Origin: Micromonospora sp. Llam0
GTDB taxonomy: Bacteria > Actinomycetota > Actinomycetes > Mycobacteriales > Micromonosporaceae
DNA length: 64,000 bases
Assembly (NCBI RefSeq): GCF_003751085.1
Contig: NZ_RJJY01000001.1
Span: 5,580,001-5,644,000, forward strand
Direction of reading: 5' to 3'
The stretch's first letter is position 1. The number at the start of each line of letters is the position of its first letter. Position numbers and translations under genes: made by a program. Below are positions 8,769-18,457 of this stretch, piece by piece. Under the pieces are notes generated by a model. That model searched no databases. It had not been told where the DNA came from and worked only from the letters and a program-made list of their open reading frames with translations.

Positions 8769-9926
8769 ATGGAGGACATTCCCGCCCAGATTGGCCGCTA
8801 CGCCGTGGTGCGTCGCCTCGGGTCGGGCGGCATGGGAGAGGTCTTCCTCGCGTACTCGCTGGCCGGCTCGCCGGTGGCGGTGAAGGTGATCCGCAGCGAC
8901 CGGCTGGACGAGGGCACTCGGGCTCGGTTCGAGCGGGAGGCCTTGATCGCTCGGACGGTGATCGGTACCAACCGGGTCGCGCGTTTCCTGGACGCGGACC
9001 CGTACGCGCAACGGCCGTGGCTCGCGATGGAGTACATCGCGGGAGCCACTCTGCTCGACCACGTGGATGCGGACGGTGCGTTGTCGTTGCCGCTGGTGGC
9101 CAGCCTCGGCGCGCTGCTGGCCGAAGGGTTAGCGGCGGTCCACGACGTGAATCTGCTGCACCGGGACCTGAAGCCGCAGAACATCATCCTCGGCGCAGAC
9201 GGGCCGATGATCATCGACTTCGGCCTCGCGGCGCTCGTGGACGCCTCACAGGACTCGCTGTCCCATCCAGGGATGATCATCGGAACGGTCCGGTGCATGC
9301 CGCCAGAACAGGCCGGCGGCAATCCGCGTGTCGGGCCGGCCGCGGACGTCTACGCGCTTGGCACTGTGCTGCTGTACGCGGCAACCGGCCACTATCCGTA
9401 CGACGGCCCCAGGTGGCAGGCCATCGCCGCCCAGGTCACCAACCCTCAGGTGGCTCCGGACCTGAGCGGGGTGCCGGCTGGGCTCGTGCCGCTGCTGAGT
9501 TCGATGCTGGCGCATGAGCCGCAGGACCGGCCGACGGTCGCGGACGTAGCTGCGGCGTGCACGGGCCTGCTCGGCGACGCGGGGCTGACACCGGCCAACG
9601 CCCGGCTGGCTCTGGTAGCACGTACGACGGGCCGCAACGCGGCGAGTGATACGCGCCGGCTGTCGCCGTCGATCGAGGCGCGGCTGGCGGAGTGGGTCGT
9701 CGACGACGTGGATGAGAGCCCGCTCGACACCCCACCGTCCCTGCCCGCATCCGAGCCGCCGCCCGAGGGAGATGCGCAGCCGCCCCGGACGGATTGGCCG
9801 CCGGAGCGGTCGGGTCCGTCGTCGGGCCGTGCTTCCACACCGCGGCGCCGCGCGGGACGGTTGTCCGCTTCCAGCCGGGTGGCCGATGACCTGCGCAGGC
9901 AGTACGCGGTACAGATCAATTTGTGA
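8769..9926 (+). CDS. Soluble Hanks-type Ser/Thr protein kinase
   Basis: A 385-residue protein started at the ATG at 8769, which has AGGA 8 bases upstream and precedes the kinase fold by ten residues. The kinase core is complete: glycine loop GSGGMG at 18-23, Lys39, Glu57, the catalytic HRDLKPQN at 131-138, and DFG at 150-152. After the kinase domain (to about residue 270) comes a Pro/Ser/Arg-rich tail with no membrane segment and no PASTA repeats, so the protein should be cytoplasmic, unlike PknB. It lies 66 bases upstream of the SNF2 helicase on the same strand and is probably the first gene of the operon. A kinase beside a PglX-like methylase recalls PglW of the Pgl system, but this one is much smaller. 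Confidence 0.9.
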   Translation: MEDIPAQIGRYAVVRRLGSGGMGEVFLAYSLAGSPVAVKVIRSDRLDEGTRARFEREALIARTVIGTNRVARFLDADPYAQRPWLAMEYIAGATLLDHVDADGALSLPLVASLGALLAEGLAAVHDVNLLHRDLKPQNIILGADGPMIIDFGLAALVDASQDSLSHPGMIIGTVRCMPPEQAGGNPRVGPAADVYALGTVLLYAATGHYPYDGPRWQAIAAQVTNPQVAPDLSGVPAGLVPLLSSMLAHEPQDRPTVADVAAACTGLLGDAGLTPANARLALVARTTGRNAASDTRRLSPSIEARLAEWVVDDVDESPLDTPPSLPASEPPPEGDAQPPRTDWPPERSGPSSGRASTPRRRAGRLSASSRVADDLRRQYAVQINL

Positions 9927-9992
9927 TGAGGGTGTACGGCTTGTGGGTGGGATGTCGAAAGGGCCGGAGTGCGGGAAGGGGTCGGAGCCGGG

Positions 9993-12956
9993 GTGAGTGT
10001 CGAAACCGAGGTCGTGGAGCGGGACGAGGGGGCGTCGGCAGGTTACCCACCGGGTGCGCAGGTGCTGGTCCGCGACGAGCTGTGGCTCGTCCGGAAGATC
10101 ACGAAGACCAGCCGCGACGGGTGGATGGTCGAGGTCATCGGCGTGTCGCCCTTCGTCCGTGGGACCGAGGCGGTGTTCTTCGATCAGCTTGACGATATCC
10201 GGGTCCTCGACCCGCGTCGGACGGAGCTGGTCGCCGACGATTCGTCGAACCACCGTCGCGCCCGCCTGTACCTGGAGGCCGTGTTCCGAAAGACCCCGCT
10301 GCCGCAGACGGAGCGAGGGCTGGCGTTGGCGGACGGGTTCCTCATGGACCATCAGGTGCACCAGCTTCGGCCGGCTGAGCTAGCCCTGTCGATGGAGAAC
10401 CCGCAGCCGCGCATCCTCATCGCAGACGTCGTAGGACTGGGCAAGACGCTGGAGATCGGTATCCTGCTGGCCGAGCTCATTCGCCGCGGCCGCGGGGAGC
10501 GTATCCTGGTCGTCACGCCGCAGCATGTCCTGGAGCAGTTCCAGCGCGAGCTGTGGGCCCGGTTCGCCATCCCGCTGGTGCGGCTGGATTCGACGGGTAT
10601 CCAGCGGATGCAACGGGAGATCCCGGCGGGCCGCAACCCGTTCGCCTATTTCAAGCGTGCGATCATCTCGATCGACACGTTGAAAAGCGCCACCTACGCC
10701 CCGCATCTGGAGCGCACCGACTGGGATGTCGTCGTCATTGACGAGTCGCACAACCTGGTCAACCGGGGCACCAAGAACAACGACCTGGCCCGGCTGCTCG
10801 CCCGCCGAACGGACGCGCTGGTGCTGGCCTCTGCCACCCCGCACAACGGCCGGGCGGCCTCGTTCGCCGAGCTGATCCGCATGCTTGACGAGGCGGCGAT
10901 CGCGGATCCGACAAAGTACGACGTGGACAGGCTGCGTCACCTGTACATCCGCCGGACCAAGACATCGCCGGAGGTGCGCGACGGTCTGCGCGGTGCCTGG
11001 GCGGACCGGGGCCCGTCCCAGCCGATCCCTGCCCAGGCGACCGATAGCGAGGCGGCAGTTCTCAAGGAACTGGGTAGCCGCTGGATTCCCGCCGACGAGG
11101 GTGGTCAGTCCGTCAGCACGTCGCAGCTCATCCCGTACCGGTTGCTCAAGTCCTTCCTGTCGTCGCACCGCGCCCTGCTGGCGACGATCGAGACCCGCCT
11201 GCGGACGCTCGGGGATCCGCTTCGTCACAAGCCGGCTGAGTCTGTGGCCCGCAATGCGGAGAGGGAGGCACTGCTGATGCTGCGTGACCTCGCAGGGCGT
11301 GTCCGAGACGACGAGGCTGCCAAGTTCCGCGCGCTCGTGGACGAGCTGCGCGAGATGGGTGTGGGCCCCGGCTCGGACGTTCGCGTCGTCGTGTTCTCGG
11401 AGAGCATCCCCACGTTGACCTGGTTGGCCGCATCCGTTCCGGAAGCATTGGGCTTCAGCCGCAGATCGGGCCCAGATGGACGACGGCCGTGGCTGCGGTA
11501 CGGCGGGGTGGTGCAGGTCATGCACCGCGATTCCACGGTTGACGAGGAACAGAACAGCATCGTCGAGCGGTTCGGGCTCCGTGACGATCCCGTGCGGTTG
11601 CTGTTCACCGGTGACATCGCGTCAGAGGGCGTCAACCTGCACCAGCAGTGCCACCGGCTGATCCACTACGACCTTCCCTGGTCCTTGATCCGCATTGAGC
11701 AGCGCAATGGTCGGATCGACCGCTACGGCCAGGAACACGAGCCACAGTTCCGGGCGCTGATCCTCACCTGCGACCTGCCGTGGCGCACCGATGAGGAGAC
11801 CGGCCACCCGCGAACCCTGGACGACCGTCTGGTCGGGGAGAAGCTGCTGGTACGGGAGGCGGAGGCACACAAGATCGAGGGGTCCGCCGAGGCGGTCACC
11901 GGCCTGTATCGGGCGCAAGAGGAAGAGGACCGGCTGATTCAGGACCTGATCGCCGGACGCACCGTGGAGCAGTCCATCGGCCGGTCGCGTCAGAGCGGGT
12001 CGGCCTTCCTAGCCGGCCTGCTGGGCCAGGTGGGCGCCGTTGCGGAACATTCCGAGGTCCGGACGGCCACCGTGCTGTCCCTGTTCCGGTCCACGGATGA
12101 CTACTTCGAGGAGGCGCTGCGGCAGGTATGCCGGCCGAACCCGGAAGACCACCTGTCGCTGCGGCGCGATGATGACGGCACGATCGCCTTCGAGCCGCCG
12201 GCGGATCTACTCCACCGGTTGCGGTCGCTGCCCAGGTCATACCTGGACGAGCAGCGGATCCTGCCGACGAAGAGTGAGCCAGGCCGGATACGGATCACCT
12301 TCGCCAAGCCGCTCGCTGAGGCCCGCCTGCTTGCGGCGCGGGAAACGTCGAAATCCCAGTGGCCCAATGTCTCCTACGTCACCGACGTGCATCCGGTGCT
12401 GGACTGGCTGACCGACAAGGTGCTCGTGGAGGTCGGCCGGCATCAGGCGCCGGTGATGGCCGCGACGACTGAGGAACCGGTGTTCCTCATCCAGGGCGTG
12501 TGCTCCAACGCGCTGGGTCGCCCCACGCTGGTCAGGTGGATGGCGGTGGCCGGTCTGGCTGACCGCCCGCGGGTCGAGGAGGTGACGCCGGCGCTGCTGC
12601 ACCGTTGGGGCGTCGGCCCGCAGATGCCGGGCCGCGCCCAGCCGCGTGACCTGCCGGGGCTGACCAAGCTCGTCCCGGCTGCCGTCGACCAGGCCCGCCG
12701 GTACGTGGCCGAACGCAGCGGCGCATACCGGCAGGAGGTGTCGAAGCTGCTGGCCCCGTACCGAAGCCGGATCGGCACATGGCACCAGGAGGCCCTGTTC
12801 GCCGCGCCCCGAGGCGCAGCCAAGCAGGCTGTCGACGAGACGGCCGAACGCCTGCGTCACCTGGTGGAGGCGTTGGAGACCGTTGGCGAACCGATGCTGC
12901 GCGTGCTGGCGGTCCTTGAACCGTCCGACCGAGCGGCGGGAGGCGGAAACCTGTGA
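9993..12956 (+). CDS. SNF2/RapA-like helicase, DISARM DrmD-like
   Basis: A 987-residue protein from the GTG at 9993, chosen because GGAG lies 5 bases upstream; a GTG at 9969 is the alternative. The ATPase core has Walker A GLGKT at about 148-152, a DESH box at about 250, and the motif III SATPHNG. The second RecA lobe carries TGDIASEGVNL and the motif VI pattern IRIEQRNGRIDRYGQ typical of SNF2/RapA/HepA proteins. Such ATPases translocate on double-stranded DNA without strand separation. DISARM class 1 uses a protein of this type (DrmD) next to an adenine methylase, the same arrangement as here. The downstream gene starts with a 4-base GTGA overlap, so the pair is translationally coupled. Confidence 0.85.
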   Translation: MSVETEVVERDEGASAGYPPGAQVLVRDELWLVRKITKTSRDGWMVEVIGVSPFVRGTEAVFFDQLDDIRVLDPRRTELVADDSSNHRRARLYLEAVFRKTPLPQTERGLALADGFLMDHQVHQLRPAELALSMENPQPRILIADVVGLGKTLEIGILLAELIRRGRGERILVVTPQHVLEQFQRELWARFAIPLVRLDSTGIQRMQREIPAGRNPFAYFKRAIISIDTLKSATYAPHLERTDWDVVVIDESHNLVNRGTKNNDLARLLARRTDALVLASATPHNGRAASFAELIRMLDEAAIADPTKYDVDRLRHLYIRRTKTSPEVRDGLRGAWADRGPSQPIPAQATDSEAAVLKELGSRWIPADEGGQSVSTSQLIPYRLLKSFLSSHRALLATIETRLRTLGDPLRHKPAESVARNAEREALLMLRDLAGRVRDDEAAKFRALVDELREMGVGPGSDVRVVVFSESIPTLTWLAASVPEALGFSRRSGPDGRRPWLRYGGVVQVMHRDSTVDEEQNSIVERFGLRDDPVRLLFTGDIASEGVNLHQQCHRLIHYDLPWSLIRIEQRNGRIDRYGQEHEPQFRALILTCDLPWRTDEETGHPRTLDDRLVGEKLLVREAEAHKIEGSAEAVTGLYRAQEEEDRLIQDLIAGRTVEQSIGRSRQSGSAFLAGLLGQVGAVAEHSEVRTATVLSLFRSTDDYFEEALRQVCRPNPEDHLSLRRDDDGTIAFEPPADLLHRLRSLPRSYLDEQRILPTKSEPGRIRITFAKPLAEARLLAARETSKSQWPNVSYVTDVHPVLDWLTDKVLVEVGRHQAPVMAATTEEPVFLIQGVCSNALGRPTLVRWMAVAGLADRPRVEEVTPALLHRWGVGPQMPGRAQPRDLPGLTKLVPAAVDQARRYVAERSGAYRQEVSKLLAPYRSRIGTWHQEALFAAPRGAAKQAVDETAERLRHLVEALETVGEPMLRVLAVLEPSDRAAGGGNL

Positions 12957-15900
12957 GCAGCGTCTTCGACTCGATCATCAATCGTGGCGAGTACCTGTCC
13001 GCCCACTACTTCGCCGATCAGCTCGGCGCCGAGCTTAAGAAGCGACTGTTGGCCACGTGGGCGGTTCGAGAGGGCGACGAGTACGACAACCGGGCGACGC
13101 CCCGGCAGATGGTGCGGGCACTGCGCCGCGAGTACCTGACACCTAATGTCCGTGGCTACCTCGCCGCCGGGCCCCAGGCCGACCCGTACGACCTGTTTGA
13201 CCTGGGCACCTACAACGGCCCCGAGTGGCGCAATGGCCTGGTGGAGTGGCACCAGAATGTGCTGCGCGCGCTCGGCTACGAACCCGCTCCCACCGAGCTG
13301 ACAGTCCATCGGGCCGGCCGCGAACACGCCGTGCCGGTCGCCTATTACGGCCCCGGGATCGTGGCGCTGGACTGCGGATGGGCCGCGGACGGCGACGCCG
13401 CGTTCGACCCGGCCGGCGCCGGCCGGCTCCTGTCGCCGGTGCGGGTCAACGCCAGCGAACGCTACGAAACCGGGGCGGCCCTCGCGTCGTGGCTGTTCCA
13501 CGCCAACATCGGCAGTCCGGACGGCCCGCCACCACGCTTCGTCCTCCTGCTGCACGGTGGCGTCATCGTGCTCGCCGACCGCAACTCGTGGGCCGAAGGC
13601 CGCTACCTCGCCGCTAACCTCGACGCCGCGCTCGAGCGCAACGACCGCGCCCAGTCCGGTGAGTTGGCCACGCTCGCAGCCTTGTTCTGCCGCGAGATGC
13701 TCTGCCCCGGCGAGAATGACACTGCCCCGGCGATGGACGCCCTACTCAAGGGATCCACCGTCAACGCCGTCGGGGTGTCCAAGGAGCTGCGCCACGGCGT
13801 GCAACGCGCCGTGGAAATCATCGCCGGCGAGGTCCTTCGGCGGATGGCAGAGCCCGTCAACGACGTCACGCCGGCAGACATCGAGGAACCGCGCCTGCCG
13901 TTCGCCCGGGAACTGACCCGCGACTGCCTGCGATACCTCTACCGGATCCTGTTCCTGCTCTACGCCGAGGCCCGTCCCGAGCTGGGCATCCTGCCCGCCG
14001 ACGACGGCAACTACGAGGCCGGTTACTCAGTGGCACGGCTACGGGAACTGGTCGCCCGCGACGAGGAACTGATGGAGGAGGAGGCGAGGAACAGCTTCCA
14101 CCTCTACCACTCCCTCGACCTACTCTTCAACAAGGTCAACCTCGGTCACCGCCGCTACGGCACCGAGCCCGACGACGACCAGCCCGGCGACGACGAGCAG
14201 ACCCGGCAGGAGAAAGCCGAGCGGCGCAGCGAAGACATCGGCCTGCGATTCGACCCACTGCGCAGCGAGCTGTTCGACCCGGACTCCATCCGGCTCATCG
14301 GCCAGCGGGTGCTCGACCCGCGGTGCGACGACGAGACGGCGCCGCGCTGGCTCGACCTGCGCCTGCGCAACTCAGCCCTGCACCGCGTCCTGCGCCTGCT
14401 CACGATGAAGAAAGCCCGGCCAGGCACACTGGGCGGCTTCGTGTCCTACCGAAACCTCGGCATCAACGAGCTCGGCGCCGTGTACGAGGGGCTGATGTCC
14501 TACACCGGCATCATCGCGGGTGAGGAGTTGTGCGAGGTCGCCAGAGGCGGTGATCCCGACGAGGGCTCGTGGCTCATCGCGGCCCGCCGGCAGAACGATT
14601 ACCCAGACGAGACACTGGTCCACTATGATGAAGAGGACGCCCGCGACGGCCTCCGCGGTGTCAAGAAATACGAACAGGGCTCCTTTGTCTACCGCCTCTC
14701 CGGCCGGGAACGCGAGACATCGGCCTCGTACTACACCCCCGAGTCGCTCACCACGGTGACGGTGGAGCTGGCGCTCAAGGAGCTACTCGGCCAAGGCGCC
14801 GACAGCGACGCCGACAAGACACGCGCCGCCAGGCTGCTGTCGTACAAAATCTGCGAGCCGGCACTCGGCTCCGGCGCCTTCCTCAACGAGGCGATCAACC
14901 AGCTCGCCGAGGAGTATCTGCGCCGACGGCAGAAGGAACTGGACCGCTCGATCCCCGCCGGCGACGTGCTGACCGAGAAGCAGAAGGTCAAGGCATACAT
15001 CGCCCTGCACAACGCGTACGGCGTCGACCTGAACGCCACGGGACGCGAACTGGCCGAGGTTTCGTTGTGGCTGAACACCATGCACCCGGGCATGCAGGCG
15101 CCGTGGTTCGGCCTGCACCTGCGCCGCGGCAACTCGCTCATCGGCGCCCGCCGCGCCATCTACCACGCCCACGACGTCTGCTCGCCAGACAAGGCCTGGC
15201 TGAAAGCCAAGGGCAGCCTGCCACCGACACCGCTACCGCTGCACCGTGGCGGGCGACCGCAGCCGCTACCCGACGACGCAGTGCACCAGTTCCTGCTGCC
15301 CTCGCCGGGATGGGCAGCGATCACCCACTCCACCGAGGCGAAGAAGCTCGCGAAGAACGAGGTCGACCGGCTGGCCGCCTGGCGACGCGGACTCCTCCAA
15401 CGCCCGACCCGCAGCATCGCCCACCTCAACGCCGACGGCACCCCCAAGATCGACCGCCGCACCGGCAAACCGCGGCAGGAGACCGCATCGCAGTTCACCA
15501 GGTTGCGCGACGCCGCCCGGCGCGCAGAGTTCCTGTGGTCGTGTGTGGTCAAGAGGATGGAGCTGTCCGAGCGGGAGATCGCCCGCCGGATCGACGTCTG
15601 GGGCGCAGACCCGGCCAACCCGGAGTACGCCTTCCTCCGTCGTCCAGAGCAGGCCGTGCCGAAGGAGAAGGTTTACGCCGAGCTGTTCGAGGCAGCGGGC
15701 ACCCCGTACCGGCGACTCAAGACGGTGATGGACGCCTGGTGCGCGCTGTGGTTCTGGCCCACCGACCGCGTCGGCCTGCTCGACGGCACGCATCCCGAGT
15801 ACGCGGCTGCCGTCGCTGAGATCGGCGTAGAGGCCCTCACCGAGCTACTTGGCGGCATCGGTGACGCCGAGGCGCCGGTAGACCCCGCTCCCACCGGGCA

Positions 15901-18457
15901 AGACGGAGGCCAAGCGCCGGCCGCGGCGGACGAGCAGCCGCCAGCGGCGCCCGCGCCGGTCTTCTTCCGCACGATGACACTCTTCCCTGTCAACGGTGAG
16001 CAGATGACGCTGGACGAGACGGAGTGGGAGACCGCCGCCGCGACGCCGGCCGCCACGCCCGAGCCGAAACCGAAGAAGGCACCGAAGCCGAAGCAGTTGG
16101 CACGCCGCCCGGTCATCCCGCTGAAGAACCTCGACGACTGGCTTGACTTTCTAGAAGCCATGCTCGGCGCGGCAGACATCCCTGACGGCACCCTCATCGA
16201 CAAGTACGACGACCTCGACCAGATGAAGGAGTTCGAGGAAAACCTCGTCCTCTTCATGGGTATGGACAACGCCGACCCAGAGGCACGGTTTCCCTGGCTG
16301 CGGACGGTCCGGGAGCTCGCCGACCGGCACGCGTTCCTGCACTGGGAGCTGGACTTCGCGCTGATCTTCGCGGAGAACGGCGGCTTCGACCTTCAGGTCG
16401 GCAACCCGCCGTGGGTCCGGCCACGCTGGAACGAGGACGCCGTCTTGGCCGAGTTCGAACCCTGGTTCGAGCTGGAGGAAAAGCCCAATCAGGAGGAGAA
16501 GGACCACCGCCGGCATGAGTTACTGGAGCGCGCGGAGGTCCGCGGGTACGTGCTGCGCGAGCTGACCGCGACCAGCGGGCAGGTCGCCTTCTTCGGATCT
16601 GCCCAGGTGTACCCGCTGCTCGTCGGCACGCAGCCGGACCTGTACCGGGCGTTTATGTGCCAGGTGTGGGCGCATCAGTCGGCCGGCGGCACGGTGGGCC
16701 TTCTGCACCCCGACAGCCACTTCACCGGCGACAAGGAGGGGCCGCTGCGGGGGGAGGCGTACCGGCGGCTGCGCATCCACGGAGACTTCGTCAACGCAGG
16801 GCAGCGCTTCTTCCCCGAGCCGGTGGGACACACGGCGCACTTCGGCGTCCACATATACAGCCGGCCCCGAGAAATCAGGTTCGACCACCTGTCCTGGCTG
16901 GTGTCCACCGACGCGCTTCGGCACTCTCGGGACCACGACGGATCGGGGGACGTGCCGGGTGTCAGGTACAAGAACCGGGAGTTCGACGAGCGGCCGCACC
17001 GCAGCCGCGTCGTCACGGTCACCGAGGACATTCTGGCGGTGTGGCGCAGGCTGCTGGACGAGGAGGACCGGCCGCTGTCCCAGGCTCGGCTGCTCTTCCC
17101 GGTCAGCACCGCCGAGGCGGCCGCGATCGAGGCACTGGCCGCGTACCCGCTTCGGCTGGCCGAACTGCTGCCACAGATCACCCGCGGCTACGACGAATCA
17201 GGTGCGAAAAAGACGAACCTGATCGAGTACAACCGCGTCGATACGGCGACCGGGCGCGAGTACCAGCCGGCGACGTGGGGAGAGGTCGTCCTGAAGGGCA
17301 TCCAGGTGAGCACGGCCACGCCGATCTTCAAACGGCACGATGCCAACAGCAACGAACCCTACGGCTACGACCTGGTCAGCCTGCCGTCCGACTTCGTGCC
17401 CGACACCGAGTACGGCTGCGTGCCGGGCCGAGACGCGGCGTTCCGGGAGGCACAGGATCGGTGGGTGGACCACCGGGAGCTGCGGCGTCTGCGCACGGAC
17501 GCGGTTGAGGTGACCCGGGCGCGAGCGCGCCTTGCCGCGACACTCGGGGTGCCGGAGGTTGAGGTCGAGGACGAGCAGGTCGATGTGCTGCTGGTCGAGC
17601 AGGCTCGCCGGCCGTACGTCGACTTCTACCGCCTGGCGTGGCGGCGGCAGGTGGCACCGAACACGGAGCGCGCCTTGTACTCGGCGCTAATCCCACCCGG
17701 GCCGACGCACATCCATGCCGTTCACAGCATGGTCATGCCGAGCATTCACCAGACCGTGCTGGTGGCCGGATTCTGGACGTCTCTCCCGCTCGACTACTTC
17801 CTTCGCGCTACGGGAAGGGGCGACCTCCAAGTCGCTGGAGCGAAGGTACTGCCCGCTCCGTCCGTAGCTCATCCGCTCGCCTCGGCGCTCTTGCTGCGTA
17901 CCCTGCGCTTGAACTGCCTGACCAGTGTGTACGCGGATCTGTGGGCGGAGCTGTTCGACCCCGCGTGGCTCGACGGCGAGACCTGGGTCTGCGAGTGGCC
18001 CGGCCTGCCGCCGCTGAACAACGTCGCGCCGGACTGGCGGCCCGAAACACCGCTGCGGACCGAGCGCGCCCGCCGGTCTACGCTGGTCGAGATCGACGCC
18101 TTGGCCGCCGTCTGGCTCGGGATGAGCGCCGACGCGCTCGTGGCCGCATACCGTGGGCGGTTCCCGGTGCTGCAGAAGTACGAGGCTGTCACGTGGTTCG
18201 ACGCCGACGGGTGGAAGCTCGCCGGCAACGCCCGCACCTTTGGCCAGCGGCAGACCAAGCAGACATGGGCGCAGTTCGAGGCGTACTGGAAGGACCCGGA
18301 GAACGCTCCGCCGCCCGACGGCTACACGCCGCCGTTCTACAAGGCAGAGCGGGAGGCTGAGATGCGGGCGGCGCACGCCGTCTTCCAGGCTCGGCTGGAC
18401 GCCGCGGTCGCCTGGGGCGAGTGGGATCACGGGGCAGCGGAGGTGAACGCGTCGTGA
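12953..18457 (+). CDS. Very large N6-adenine DNA methyltransferase, Eco57I/PglX-like
   Basis: A 1834-residue protein. Motif I (CEPALGSGAFLNEA) lies near residue 634 and the catalytic NPPW at 1151-1154. The distance of about 515 residues between them is much longer than usual and includes an Ala/Pro-rich linker at about 960-1045 with PEPKPKKAPKPK. A segment before motif I (SASYYTPESLT) matches the helicase/methylase junction seen in Eco57I and PglX proteins. Expected reaction: transfer of methyl from S-adenosylmethionine to adenine N6, either marking host DNA or, in Pgl-type logic, marking phage DNA. The GTG start overlaps the previous stop, and the gene ends inside the next start. Function as modification subunit of the operon is inferred from DISARM and BREX/Pgl analogues. 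Confidence 0.87.
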   Translation: MSSVFDSIINRGEYLSAHYFADQLGAELKKRLLATWAVREGDEYDNRATPRQMVRALRREYLTPNVRGYLAAGPQADPYDLFDLGTYNGPEWRNGLVEWHQNVLRALGYEPAPTELTVHRAGREHAVPVAYYGPGIVALDCGWAADGDAAFDPAGAGRLLSPVRVNASERYETGAALASWLFHANIGSPDGPPPRFVLLLHGGVIVLADRNSWAEGRYLAANLDAALERNDRAQSGELATLAALFCREMLCPGENDTAPAMDALLKGSTVNAVGVSKELRHGVQRAVEIIAGEVLRRMAEPVNDVTPADIEEPRLPFARELTRDCLRYLYRILFLLYAEARPELGILPADDGNYEAGYSVARLRELVARDEELMEEEARNSFHLYHSLDLLFNKVNLGHRRYGTEPDDDQPGDDEQTRQEKAERRSEDIGLRFDPLRSELFDPDSIRLIGQRVLDPRCDDETAPRWLDLRLRNSALHRVLRLLTMKKARPGTLGGFVSYRNLGINELGAVYEGLMSYTGIIAGEELCEVARGGDPDEGSWLIAARRQNDYPDETLVHYDEEDARDGLRGVKKYEQGSFVYRLSGRERETSASYYTPESLTTVTVELALKELLGQGADSDADKTRAARLLSYKICEPALGSGAFLNEAINQLAEEYLRRRQKELDRSIPAGDVLTEKQKVKAYIALHNAYGVDLNATGRELAEVSLWLNTMHPGMQAPWFGLHLRRGNSLIGARRAIYHAHDVCSPDKAWLKAKGSLPPTPLPLHRGGRPQPLPDDAVHQFLLPSPGWAAITHSTEAKKLAKNEVDRLAAWRRGLLQRPTRSIAHLNADGTPKIDRRTGKPRQETASQFTRLRDAARRAEFLWSCVVKRMELSEREIARRIDVWGADPANPEYAFLRRPEQAVPKEKVYAELFEAAGTPYRRLKTVMDAWCALWFWPTDRVGLLDGTHPEYAAAVAEIGVEALTELLGGIGDAEAPVDPAPTGQDGGQAPAAADEQPPAAPAPVFFRTMTLFPVNGEQMTLDETEWETAAATPAATPEPKPKKAPKPKQLARRPVIPLKNLDDWLDFLEAMLGAADIPDGTLIDKYDDLDQMKEFEENLVLFMGMDNADPEARFPWLRTVRELADRHAFLHWELDFALIFAENGGFDLQVGNPPWVRPRWNEDAVLAEFEPWFELEEKPNQEEKDHRRHELLERAEVRGYVLRELTATSGQVAFFGSAQVYPLLVGTQPDLYRAFMCQVWAHQSAGGTVGLLHPDSHFTGDKEGPLRGEAYRRLRIHGDFVNAGQRFFPEPVGHTAHFGVHIYSRPREIRFDHLSWLVSTDALRHSRDHDGSGDVPGVRYKNREFDERPHRSRVVTVTEDILAVWRRLLDEEDRPLSQARLLFPVSTAEAAAIEALAAYPLRLAELLPQITRGYDESGAKKTNLIEYNRVDTATGREYQPATWGEVVLKGIQVSTATPIFKRHDANSNEPYGYDLVSLPSDFVPDTEYGCVPGRDAAFREAQDRWVDHRELRRLRTDAVEVTRARARLAATLGVPEVEVEDEQVDVLLVEQARRPYVDFYRLAWRRQVAPNTERALYSALIPPGPTHIHAVHSMVMPSIHQTVLVAGFWTSLPLDYFLRATGRGDLQVAGAKVLPAPSVAHPLASALLLRTLRLNCLTSVYADLWAELFDPAWLDGETWVCEWPGLPPLNNVAPDWRPETPLRTERARRSTLVEIDALAAVWLGMSADALVAAYRGRFPVLQKYEAVTWFDADGWKLAGNARTFGQRQTKQTWAQFEAYWKDPENAPPPDGYTPPFYKAEREAEMRAAHAVFQARLDAAVAWGEWDHGAAEVNAS

